Positions 16,750 through 26,001 of a DNA stretch of 64,000 bases are shown here, one piece after another (position 1 is the stretch's first letter; each line of letters starts with the position of its first letter). The DNA comes from Streptomyces sp. NBC_00223. Its GTDB lineage: Bacteria; Actinomycetota; Actinomycetes; Streptomycetales; Streptomycetaceae. Where the stretch lies: assembly GCF_036199905.1 (NCBI RefSeq), contig NZ_CP108109.1, forward strand, positions 5,517,501 to 5,581,500, in the 5' to 3' direction. The position numbers and the translations under genes were made by a program. The notes under the pieces were generated by a model that did no database searches, was not told where the DNA came from, and worked only from the letters and a program-made list of their open reading frames with translations.

Positions 16750-18393
16750 ATGCGCGGAGCCACGCGCGTGAAGTGGGCCGTCGGCGTGACGGCGGTCGCT
16801 CTGACTGCCGCAGCCTGCGGCAGCAGCAGCGACAACGGCGGCGGCAGCGGAAGCGGCAGTGGCGGCGTCGTCCGCGCCTCCTGGGGTGACCCGCAGAACC
16901 CGCTGGAGCCGGCGAACACCAATGAGGTGCAGGGCGGCAAGGTCCTCGACATGATCTTCCGCGGTCTGAAGAAGTACAACCCGAAGACCGCCAAGGCCGA
17001 GAACATGATCGCCTCCTCGATCACCAGCGGCGACTCGCAGAACTTCGACATCAAGCTCAAGCCGGGCTGGACCTTCAGCAACGGCGAGCCGGTCGACGCC
17101 GACTCCTTCATCAACGCCTGGAACTACGACGCGCTGCTGAAGAACGCCCAGCTCAACGCGTCCTTCTTCAGCTACATCGACGGCTACTCCAAGGTGCACC
17201 CCGACGCCACGGGCGCCAAGTCCTCCGCCACCACGATGTCCGGGCTGAAGAAGGTCTCCGACACCGAGTTCAAGGTCAAGCTCAACCAGAAGTTCTCGCT
17301 GTGGCCGGACACCCTGGGCTACGCGGCCTTCTACCCGCTGCCCAAGGCGTTCTTCAGCAACCACGCCGCCTGGCTGAACAAGCCCATCGGCAACGGGCCG
17401 TACGCGATCCAGTCGTACACCAAGGGCTCCAAGATGAGCCTGCGCAAGTGGGACGGCTACAAGGGCCCGGACCCGGCCCAGAACAAGGGCGTGGACCTGC
17501 GGGTCTACACCGACAACAACACCGCGTACACCGATCTGCAGGCAGGCAACCTCGACCTCGTCGACGACATCCCCGCCTCGCAGCTCAAGAACGTCAAGTC
17601 CGACCTCGGCAGCCGCTACATCAACGAGCCGGCCGGCATCATCCAGACCATCTCCTTCCCGCTGTACAACAAGCGGTGGTCGTCCGCGCAGTCCGCGAAG
17701 GTCCGGCAGGGCCTGTCGATGGCGATCAACCGCAAGCAGATCACCGAGCAGATCTTCCAGAAGACCCGCACCCCCGCCACCGACTGGACCTCGCCGGTGC
17801 TCGGCGACGCGGGCGGCTACAAGGCCGGGCTGTGCGGCGCCGAGTGCACCTACGACCCGGCCAAGGCCAAGAAGCTGATCCAGGAGGGCGGCGGCATCCC
17901 GGGCGGCAAGATGACCATCGGGTACAACGCCGACACCGGCTCCCACAAGGAGTGGGTGGACGCGGTCTGCAACAGCATCAACAACGTGCTGGGCAACAAC
18001 ACCGCCTGCGTCGGCGCCCCCACCGGCACCTTCGCCGACTTCCGGAACAAGATCACCAGCAAGCAGATGGACAACCCGTTCCGGTCCGGCTGGCAGATGG
18101 ACTACCCGCTGATCCAGGACTTCCTTCAGCCGCTGTACTACACCGACGCGTCGTCCAACGACTCGCACTACAGCAACCCGCAGTTCGACAAGCTGGTCAA
18201 CGAGGCCAACGCCGAGACCAGCACCCCGGCCGCCGTCGCCAAGTTCCAGGACGCCGAGAAGCTGCTGGTCACCGATATGCCGGCGATCCCGCTGTGGTAC
18301 CAGAACGGCAGCGCGGGCTACTCGGACCGGATCACCGATGTGGCCCTCAACCCCTTCAGCGTCCCGGTCTACAACGAGATCAAGGTGAAGTGA
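16750..18393 (+). CDS. Oligopeptide-binding lipoprotein, importer 2
   Basis: A 547-residue family-5 binding lipoprotein, lipobox ending at C23 (LTAAAC), then a Gly/Ser linker. Collinear with the binding protein of importer 1 along its whole length. A 53-base stretch near the N-terminus (from 16894) is identical to the one at 10897 in the other gene, while most of the sequence has diverged. Two cysteines (in CGAEC, about residue 365) are absent from the other copy. ATG at 16750 with GAGGAGGC ahead. The 255-bp leader is noticeably AT-richer than average. Confidence 0.92.
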   Translation: MRGATRVKWAVGVTAVALTAAACGSSSDNGGGSGSGSGGVVRASWGDPQNPLEPANTNEVQGGKVLDMIFRGLKKYNPKTAKAENMIASSITSGDSQNFDIKLKPGWTFSNGEPVDADSFINAWNYDALLKNAQLNASFFSYIDGYSKVHPDATGAKSSATTMSGLKKVSDTEFKVKLNQKFSLWPDTLGYAAFYPLPKAFFSNHAAWLNKPIGNGPYAIQSYTKGSKMSLRKWDGYKGPDPAQNKGVDLRVYTDNNTAYTDLQAGNLDLVDDIPASQLKNVKSDLGSRYINEPAGIIQTISFPLYNKRWSSAQSAKVRQGLSMAINRKQITEQIFQKTRTPATDWTSPVLGDAGGYKAGLCGAECTYDPAKAKKLIQEGGGIPGGKMTIGYNADTGSHKEWVDAVCNSINNVLGNNTACVGAPTGTFADFRNKITSKQMDNPFRSGWQMDYPLIQDFLQPLYYTDASSNDSHYSNPQFDKLVNEANAETSTPAAVAKFQDAEKLLVTDMPAIPLWYQNGSAGYSDRITDVALNPFSVPVYNEIKVK

Positions 18394-18403
18394 CACCCCC
18401 TGG

Positions 18404-18433
18404 AGGCCGCACCGGGCACATCCGGTGCGGCCT
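18404..18433 (+). promoter_or_regulatory. Intercistronic hairpin after binding-protein gene 2
   Basis: A perfect 12-bp stem (AGGCCGCACCGG with CCGGTGCGGCCT) and six-base loop, 10 bp after the binding-protein stop and 36 bp before the permease start. It occupies the same place as the hairpin in importer 1 but has an unrelated sequence, so the structure rather than the sequence is kept. Confidence 0.78.
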
Positions 18434-18469
18434 TCGACGGCCGCTCCGCACTCCACGGGAAGGCTCCGC

Positions 18470-19393
18470 ATGGGACGTTATGTGATCCGGCGGCTGCTCC
18501 AGATGATCCCGGTGTTCATCGGCAGCACATTCCTGATCTTCTTCATGGTCTACGCGCTCGGCGACCCGGTCGCCGCGCTCTTCGGGGACCGCGCGCCCGA
18601 CCCGGCCACCGCCGCCCAGATCAGACACGACCTCCACCTCGACGACCCGCTGTGGAAGCAATACCTGATCTACATGAAGAACATCTTCACCGGGGACTTC
18701 GGCACCGCCTTCAACGGTCAGAAGGTCACCGACCTGATGGGCAGCGCCTTCCCGGTGACCATCCGGCTCACCGTCGTCGCCATCATCTTCGAGATCATCA
18801 TCGGCATCATCCTCGGGGTGATCACCGGTATGAAGCGCGGCAAGCCCGTCGACACCGGGGTGCTGCTGCTGACCCTGGTGGTCATCTCCGTGCCGACCTT
18901 CGTCACCGGCTATGTGCTCCAGTACGTCTTCGGCGTCCAGCTGGGATGGGTCAGCCCCTCGGTCTCCCCGGCGGCGCCCTTCAACGAGCTGATCCTGCCG
19001 GGCCTGGTGCTCGCCCTGGTCTCGCTGGCGTACGTCACCCGGCTGACCCGTACCTCCATCGCCGAGAACACCCGCGCCGACTACGTACGCACCGCCGTCG
19101 CCAAGGGCCTGCCGCGGCGCCGGGTCATCGTCCGGCATCTGCTGCGCAACTCCCTGATCCCCGTGGTGACCTTCATCGGCACCGACATCGGCGCGCTGAT
19201 GGGAGGCGCCATCGTCACCGAGCGGATCTTCAACATCCACGGCGTCGGATACCAGCTCTACCAGGGCATCCTCCGCAACAACTCGCCGACCGTGGTCGGC
19301 TTCGTCACCATCCTGGTGCTGGTCTTCCTGATCGCCAATCTGCTCGTCGACCTGCTCTACGCGGTCCTTGACCCGAGGATTCGTTATGCCTGA
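18470..19393 (+). CDS. Peptide ABC transporter permease (OppB/DppB type), importer 2
   Basis: A 307-residue permease of the same length as its counterpart at 12546-13469, with the same start (MGRYVIRRLLQM) and end (LLYAVLDPRIRYA). Six predicted helices, coupling loop 'RADYVRTAVAKGLPRRRVI'. Variation between the copies is concentrated in the first extracytoplasmic loop and helices 2-3. Overlaps the next permease by eight bases, as in importer 1. Confidence 0.93.
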   Translation: MGRYVIRRLLQMIPVFIGSTFLIFFMVYALGDPVAALFGDRAPDPATAAQIRHDLHLDDPLWKQYLIYMKNIFTGDFGTAFNGQKVTDLMGSAFPVTIRLTVVAIIFEIIIGIILGVITGMKRGKPVDTGVLLLTLVVISVPTFVTGYVLQYVFGVQLGWVSPSVSPAAPFNELILPGLVLALVSLAYVTRLTRTSIAENTRADYVRTAVAKGLPRRRVIVRHLLRNSLIPVVTFIGTDIGALMGGAIVTERIFNIHGVGYQLYQGILRNNSPTVVGFVTILVLVFLIANLLVDLLYAVLDPRIRYA

Positions 19394-20378
19394 ACCCAGC
19401 GACCCGATGGACCCGGACCAGGCGATCGCGGCCGGCGGCGGCTACGGCGGCGGCATGGACCTGGCCGCCGCGGAGGCCGGGGAGTTGGAGAAGGGCCCGG
19501 GCACCGGCCAGTCGCCCGGCGGGCCGACCGGCAAACCGCGCAGCCTGTGGTCCGACGCCTGGCGCGATCTGCGGCGCAACCCCGTCTTCATCGTCTCCGC
19601 GCTGATCATCCTCTTCCTGGTCTTCATCTCGATCTGGCCCGGCACCATCGCCAGCGGCAATCCGCTCAAGGCCGATCTCTCCAAGTCCCAGGCGGGTCCG
19701 GAGCCCGGCCATCCCTTCGGCTTCGACAACCAGGGCCGCGACGTCTACACCCGGGTCGTCTACGGCGCCCGCGCCTCGGTCACCGTCGGCGTGTGCGCGA
19801 CCGCCGGAGTGGTCATCCTCGGCAGCGTCCTGGGCGGCCTCGCCGGCTTCTTCGGCGGCTGGTGGGACGCGATCCTCTCCCGGATCAGCGATGTCTTCTT
19901 CGGCATCCCGGTCATCCTCGGCGGCCTGGTCTTCCTGTCCGTGGTCACCAACAGCACGGTCTGGCCGGTGGTCGGCTTCATGGTGCTGCTCGGCTGGCCG
20001 CAGATCGCCCGTATCGCCCGCGGCTCGGTGATCACCGCCCGGCAAAACGACTACGTCCAGGCCGCCCGGGCGCTCGGCGCCGGCAACTCCCGGATGCTGC
20101 TGCGGCACATCACGCCCAACGCGGTCGCGCCCGTCATCGTCGTCGGCACCATCGCGCTGGGCACGTACATCGCCCTGGAGGCGACCCTGTCGTACCTCGG
20201 GGTCGGCCTCAAACCGCCCACCGTCTCCTGGGGCATCGACATCTCCGACGCGTCCAACCAGATCCGCAACGCCCCGCACATGCTGCTGTGGCCGGCCGGC
20301 GCGCTCAGCCTGACCGTGCTGGCGTTCATCATGCTCGGCGACGCCGTACGCGACGCCCTCGACCCCAAGCTGCGCTGA
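19386..20378 (+). CDS. Peptide ABC transporter permease (OppC/DppC type), importer 2
   Basis: A 330-residue permease, 22 residues longer than the importer 1 copy because of a Gly/Ala/Pro-rich N-terminal insertion. First helix VSALIILFLVFISIW, coupling loop 'NDYVQAARALGAGNSRMLLR', same C-terminal sequence as the paralogue. The ATPase gene follows 11 bases later. Confidence 0.93.
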   Translation: MPEPSDPMDPDQAIAAGGGYGGGMDLAAAEAGELEKGPGTGQSPGGPTGKPRSLWSDAWRDLRRNPVFIVSALIILFLVFISIWPGTIASGNPLKADLSKSQAGPEPGHPFGFDNQGRDVYTRVVYGARASVTVGVCATAGVVILGSVLGGLAGFFGGWWDAILSRISDVFFGIPVILGGLVFLSVVTNSTVWPVVGFMVLLGWPQIARIARGSVITARQNDYVQAARALGAGNSRMLLRHITPNAVAPVIVVGTIALGTYIALEATLSYLGVGLKPPTVSWGIDISDASNQIRNAPHMLLWPAGALSLTVLAFIMLGDAVRDALDPKLR

Positions 20379-20389
20379 GGAGCCCGCCG

Positions 20390-21442
20390 ATGGCCACGAG
20401 CCTGGAGCCGACCGACGTCCCCCCGTCCCCGGAAGGTGCCGACGGCGTACCGCTGCTCGACGTACGCGATCTGCACGTCGAGTTCCGCACCCGCGAGGGC
20501 GTGGCCCGCGCGGTGAACGGCGTCGCGTACTCCGTGGACGCCGGACAGACGCTGGCGGTGCTCGGCGAGTCCGGGTCCGGCAAGTCCGTCACCGCCCAGG
20601 CGGTCATGGGCATCCTGGACTCCCCGCCCGGGTTCGTCACCGGCGGTCAGGTCGTCTTCCAGGGCCGGGACCTGCTCACGCTGTCCGGCGAGGAGCGCCG
20701 CAAGGTGCGCGGCGCGAAGATGGCGATGATCTTCCAGGACGCTTTGTCGTCCCTCAACCCCGTGCTCAGCGTGGGCGAACAGCTCGGCGAGATGTTCACC
20801 GTGCACCGCGGCATGTCGCGCAAGCAGGCCCGCGCCCAGGCGATCGAGCTGATGGAACGGGTCCGTATCCCGGCCGCCCGCGAGCGGATCAAGCAGTATC
20901 CGCACCAGTTCTCCGGCGGTATGCGGCAGCGCGTGATGATCGCCATGGCGATGGCGCTCGAACCCGATCTGATCATCGCCGACGAACCGACCACCGCGCT
21001 GGACGTGACCGTGCAGGCGCAGGTGATGGATCTGCTCGCGGAACTCCAGCGCGAGTTCAACATGGGTCTGATCCTGATCACCCACGACCTCGGGGTGGTC
21101 GCCGACGTGGCCGACAAGATCGCCGTGATGTACGCCGGCCGGATCGTCGAGACCTCACCGGTCCACGACATCTACCGCGCCCCGGCCCACCCGTACACCA
21201 AGGGCCTGCTGGACTCCATTCCGCGGCTGGACCAGAAGGGCCGGGAGCTCTACGCGATCAAGGGGCTGCCGCCGAACCTGCTGCACATCCCGCCCGGCTG
21301 CGCCTTCAACCCCCGCTGCCCGCGCGCCCAGGACGTCTGCCGTACCGATGTGCCCCCGCTGTACCGGGTCAGCCGGGACCGGGCGAGCGCCTGCCACTTC
21401 TGGAAGGAGACGCTCGATGACGTACCCGCCGATCGTGCCTGA
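20390..21442 (+). CDS. Peptide ABC transporter ATPase (OppD/DppD type), importer 2
   Basis: A 350-residue ATPase. Walker A GESGSGKS, signature FSGGMRQR, Walker B LIIADEPTTALD, H-loop LITHDLG, C-terminal Cys motif (GCAFNPRCPRAQDVC). ATG at 20390 with GAGGAG ahead. Its 3' end overlaps the next ATPase by 26 bases, a longer overlap than the eight bases of importer 1. Confidence 0.92.
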   Translation: MATSLEPTDVPPSPEGADGVPLLDVRDLHVEFRTREGVARAVNGVAYSVDAGQTLAVLGESGSGKSVTAQAVMGILDSPPGFVTGGQVVFQGRDLLTLSGEERRKVRGAKMAMIFQDALSSLNPVLSVGEQLGEMFTVHRGMSRKQARAQAIELMERVRIPAARERIKQYPHQFSGGMRQRVMIAMAMALEPDLIIADEPTTALDVTVQAQVMDLLAELQREFNMGLILITHDLGVVADVADKIAVMYAGRIVETSPVHDIYRAPAHPYTKGLLDSIPRLDQKGRELYAIKGLPPNLLHIPPGCAFNPRCPRAQDVCRTDVPPLYRVSRDRASACHFWKETLDDVPADRA

Positions 21443-22493
21443 GGCAGCCGGGCCCGGGGCCCGTGAGCGGGAGCCGATCCTCCAGGTCCGCAACCTGGTC
21501 AAGCACTTCCCGCTCACCCGGGGCATCGTCTTCAGAAAGCAGGTCGGCGCGGTCCAGGCGGTCGACGGGGTCACCTTCGACCTCTTCGCGGGCGAGACGC
21601 TGGGCATCGTCGGCGAGTCCGGCTGCGGGAAGTCCACCGTGGCCCGGCTGATGGTCAATCTGGAGCAGCCCACGTCCGGCGAGATCCTCTACCGGGGCGA
21701 GGACGTCACCAAGCTCTCCGGGCGGGCGCTGAAGGCCGTGCGGCGCAATATCCAGATGGTCTTCCAGGACCCGTACACCTCGCTCAATCCGAGGATGACG
21801 GTCGGCGACATCATCGGGGAGCCGTACGAGATCCATCCGGAGGTCGCGCCCAAGGGCGACCGGCGCAAGCGGGTGCAGGAGCTGCTGGACGTCGTCGGGC
21901 TCAACCCGGAGTACATCAACCGGTATCCGCACCAGTTCTCCGGCGGCCAACGGCAGCGCATCGGCATCGCCCGGGGGCTCGCCCTGCGGCCCGAGGTGAT
22001 CGTCGCCGACGAACCGGTCTCCGCGCTTGACGTGTCCGTGCAGGCGCAGGTGGTCAACCTGCTGGAGCGGCTCCAGAACGAGTTCGGGCTGTCGTACATG
22101 ATCATCGCGCACGACCTGTCGATCGTCCGGCACATCTCGGACCGGGTCGGCGTGATGTACCTGGGCAAGATCGTGGAGATCGGCCCGGACGAGGCGATCT
22201 ACGAGCACCCCACGCATCCGTACACCCAGGCGCTGCTGTCGGCAGTGCCCGTGCCCGATCCCACCGCGCGGGAGCACCGGGAGCGGATCATCCTCACCGG
22301 GGACGTGCCCTCGCCGGCCCATCCGCCGTCGGGCTGCCGCTTCCGCACGCGCTGCTGGAAGGCGCAGGAGCGCTGTGTGGTCGAGGAGCCGCTGCTGACC
22401 GTGCCGCCGTACTTCCGCGGTACCGCGGGGTCGGCCGAGCACCCCTCGGCGTGCCACTTCGCGGAGGAGAAGCAGGTCGTGCCGAACGACTGA
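21417..22493 (+). CDS. Peptide ABC transporter ATPase (OppF/DppF type), importer 2
   Basis: A 358-residue ATPase. Walker A GESGCGKST, signature FSGGQRQRIGIARGLAL, Walker B VIVADEPVSALD, H-loop IAHDLSIVRH, Cys-containing tail. It matches the corresponding importer 1 subunit closely through the nucleotide-binding core and differs mainly at the two ends. Last gene of the operon; it converges on the bldK-type operon with a shared terminator between. Confidence 0.93.
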   Translation: MTYPPIVPEAAGPGAREREPILQVRNLVKHFPLTRGIVFRKQVGAVQAVDGVTFDLFAGETLGIVGESGCGKSTVARLMVNLEQPTSGEILYRGEDVTKLSGRALKAVRRNIQMVFQDPYTSLNPRMTVGDIIGEPYEIHPEVAPKGDRRKRVQELLDVVGLNPEYINRYPHQFSGGQRQRIGIARGLALRPEVIVADEPVSALDVSVQAQVVNLLERLQNEFGLSYMIIAHDLSIVRHISDRVGVMYLGKIVEIGPDEAIYEHPTHPYTQALLSAVPVPDPTAREHRERIILTGDVPSPAHPPSGCRFRTRCWKAQERCVVEEPLLTVPPYFRGTAGSAEHPSACHFAEEKQVVPND

Positions 22494-22581
22494 GCGGGCG
22501 CGAGGGCGGACGTGAGGCCCGCGTGAGGGCGGATGTGAGGGCGGCTCCCGCGGGCCCCTGACGGTCCCTCCGGTATGTCAG

Positions 22582-22627
22582 ACGGCCCGTACCCGGAGTG
22601 GATCTGGGGTGCCCGGGTACGGGCCGT
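22582..22627. terminator. Shared terminator between convergent importer operons
   Basis: A perfect 15-bp stem (22582-22596 with 22613-22627), 16-base loop, followed on the plus strand by a short T run. Lies between two converging stop codons and can serve both operons. Confidence 0.82.
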
Positions 22628-22656
22628 TTCCGAGCGGAGGGTGGACCGAGCCCGGG

Positions 22657-23772
<1,116 letters not shown>

Positions 23773-23794
23773 TGCTGGTTCCCTCGACTCCTGG

Positions 23795-24859
23795 TCAGCG
23801 CAGCCGCGGCTGGATCTGCTCGATGAAGATGTCACGCTTCTGGTCCGCCGTCAGGTGACAGGCCGAACCGCGCCCGGACGGCAGGTGAGGCCGTTCGGTG
23901 CTGCAACGGTCCTCCCCTTCCACCTGGTCGGTGAAGGCGCAGCGTGTGTGGAACGGGCAGCCCGACGGCGGGTTCAGCAGGCTGGGCGGCGATCCCGGGA
24001 TCGGCAGCAGGGGTACGTCCACCGCCGCCGTCAGCCGCGGAATGGAGCCCAGCAGGCCCCAGGCGTAGGGGTGCTCGGGCTTCTTGAGGATGTCCCGGAC
24101 CGTACCGCGCTCGACGGCCCGGCCGGCGTACATCACGACCACGTCGTCGGCGGTGTTGGCGATCACGCCGAGGTCGTGGGTGATCAGGATGATCGCGGTG
24201 CCGGTCTCCTGCTGGAGGTCCTTGAGCAGGTCCAGGATCTGGGCCTGCACGGTGACGTCGAGCGCGGTGGTCGGCTCGTCCGCGATCACCAGGTCGGGGT
24301 CGCAGACCAGTGCCATCGCGATCATCGCGCGCTGCCGCATACCGCCGGAGAACTGGTGCGGGTAGTCGTCCACCCGGGTGTGCGGCTGCGGGATGCCGAC
24401 CTTGCCCAGCATCTCGATCGCCCGCGCGCGGCCCTCCTTCTTGGAGGCGCCCATGTGCTTCACATACGGCTCGGCGATCTGCCGCCCGACCGTGTAGTAC
24501 GGCGACAGGGCGGTCAGCGAGTCCTGGAAGACCATGGACATCTTCTTGCCGCGCAGCCGCTCCAGCGTGCGGGGGCTCGCGCCGGTCAGCTTCTGGCCGT
24601 CGAGGGTGATCTCACCGCTGATGGTGGTGTTGCGGGGGTTGTGCAGGCCCAGAATCGCCAGGTTGGTGACCGACTTGCCGGACCCGGACTCGCCCACGAT
24701 GCCCAGGGTCTTCCCCCGGTCGAGGTCGAAGGAAAGCCCGTCGACGGCCTTCACGGTGCCGTCCTCGGTGGCGAACTGGACATACAGGTCGCGCACGGAG
24801 AGGAAGTGCTCGGATCCCTGAGGCGTGGGCTCGGCCTCGGGCTTCGTCAGAGTGGTCAC
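23795..24859 (-). CDS. bldKD: Peptide ABC transporter ATPase, probable BldKD
   Basis: A 354-residue OppD-type ATPase. Walker A GESGSGKS, signature FSGGMRQRAMIAMAL, Walker B LVIADEPTTALD, H-loop LITHDLG, and a C-terminal Cys region (SGCPFHTRCAF). The GTG at 24859 is preceded by AGGAGAA. It follows the permease gene by 56 bp and precedes the second ATPase by 22 bp. It is clearly more distant from the importer 1 and 2 ATPases than those are from each other. Confidence 0.75.
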   Translation of the reverse strand: MTTLTKPEAEPTPQGSEHFLSVRDLYVQFATEDGTVKAVDGLSFDLDRGKTLGIVGESGSGKSVTNLAILGLHNPRNTTISGEITLDGQKLTGASPRTLERLRGKKMSMVFQDSLTALSPYYTVGRQIAEPYVKHMGASKKEGRARAIEMLGKVGIPQPHTRVDDYPHQFSGGMRQRAMIAMALVCDPDLVIADEPTTALDVTVQAQILDLLKDLQQETGTAIILITHDLGVIANTADDVVVMYAGRAVERGTVRDILKKPEHPYAWGLLGSIPRLTAAVDVPLLPIPGSPPSLLNPPSGCPFHTRCAFTDQVEGEDRCSTERPHLPSGRGSACHLTADQKRDIFIEQIQPRLR

Positions 24860-24915
24860 GGGCGGGTTCTCCTACCGGGTGGTGCGCTGTTCGCGGCGGG
24901 GGTGCGGTGCCGCGC

Positions 24916-25899
24916 TCACGCGAGCCGAATCCGCGGGTCGATGAGGGCGTAGGCGGCGTCGACGACGATGTTGAAGAGGACGATCGCGCTGGCGCTGATG
25001 AGCATGACGGCCATCTCCATCGGCAGGTCCACGGTCTGCACCGAGTTGACGGCGAGCGTACCGAGACCGTGCAGGCTGAAGGTGGCCTCGGTGATGATCG
25101 CGCCGCCGAAGACACTGCCGAGGTCGATGCCGAAGATGGTGATGATGGAGGCGGCGGCGCCGCGCAGCGCGTACCGGTAGAACACGTACTTCGAGCCCAT
25201 GCCCTTGGCCCGGGCGGTACGGATGTGGTCCTCGGACAGCTGCTCGACCATCAGCGAGCGGGTCTGCCGGCTGTAGTTCGACCAGAAGATGACCGACATC
25301 ACCAGACAGGGCAGCACCAGGCCGGCGAACGAGCCGGCGGGATCGGAGCTCCAGGTCGGGTCGTGGCTGCCGTCGAGCCAGCCGAGGTTGTCGACGAACA
25401 GCGCGATGGCCAGCGGGCCGATGAAGTAGATCTGGACCGAGTTGCCGATCAGCGAGATGGAGCTGGCGACGCGGTCGAAGGTCTTGCCCTGCTGCCAGGC
25501 CGAGAGCATGCCCAGGGTGACACCGATGACCAGGAAGACCGCGGAACCGCCGATGGCCAGCGAGAGCGTGGTCGGGTAGCGGTCGGCGAGCGTCGGCCAG
25601 ATCGGCTGGTCGTTGACGAAGGAGAAGCCGAAGCAGGGGGCCGGGCAGTTCTGGCCATCCGGCATGGTGCGGCCGGTGAAGATGCCCGTCATGTAGTGCC
25701 AGTACTGGGCGTAGACGGGCTGGTCGAGACCCATGCGGTGGTGAATGGCGGCGACAAGGTCGACGTTGGAGCAGTTCTTGCCACACGCAAGCTTTGCCGG
25801 ATCCGACGGCAGCACGAAGAATAGGAAGTACGTGACGGCGCTGATGGCCAGGACGATGACGATCGCGCCCAGAACGCGTCGTGCGAGGAAACGGAGCAT
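24916..25899 (-). CDS. bldKC: Peptide ABC transporter permease, probable BldKC
   Basis: A 327-residue OppB/DppB-type permease beginning MLRFLARRVLGAIVIVLAIS. It has a large extracytoplasmic region between helices 1 and 2 with several cysteines (CGKNC, CPAPC), then the transport core with coupling loop 'EDHIRTARAKGMGSKYVFYR', and ends AYALIDPRIRLA. The extra cysteines in the outside loop are not seen in the permeases of importers 1 and 2. Confidence 0.75.
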   Translation of the reverse strand: MLRFLARRVLGAIVIVLAISAVTYFLFFVLPSDPAKLACGKNCSNVDLVAAIHHRMGLDQPVYAQYWHYMTGIFTGRTMPDGQNCPAPCFGFSFVNDQPIWPTLADRYPTTLSLAIGGSAVFLVIGVTLGMLSAWQQGKTFDRVASSISLIGNSVQIYFIGPLAIALFVDNLGWLDGSHDPTWSSDPAGSFAGLVLPCLVMSVIFWSNYSRQTRSLMVEQLSEDHIRTARAKGMGSKYVFYRYALRGAAASIITIFGIDLGSVFGGAIITEATFSLHGLGTLAVNSVQTVDLPMEMAVMLISASAIVLFNIVVDAAYALIDPRIRLA

Positions 25900-25952
25900 C
25901 GGTGAGGCTCTTCCGTGGGGGCGCGGGCGGCGGCCGCGCGGTCAGATCCGGG

Positions 25953-25990
25953 GGCGGCCGGCCCCGGCGTGGTGCCCGGGGCCGACCGCC
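25953..25990 (-). promoter_or_regulatory. Intercistronic hairpin after bldKB
   Basis: A 15-bp stem with one mismatch (25953-25967 with 25976-25990) and an eight-base loop, 11 bp past the bldKB stop and 53 bp before the bldKC start. This is the third hairpin found directly after a binding-protein gene in the window. Confidence 0.7.
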
Positions 25991-26001
25991 CTGCGCTCGG
26001 A

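Noticed and set aside
10756..22493. Naming the tandem plus-strand importers as bldK
   Set aside because: Their order begins with the binding protein and both permeases follow, unlike bldKABCDE; only the minus-strand operon has the permease, binding protein, permease, ATPase, ATPase order.
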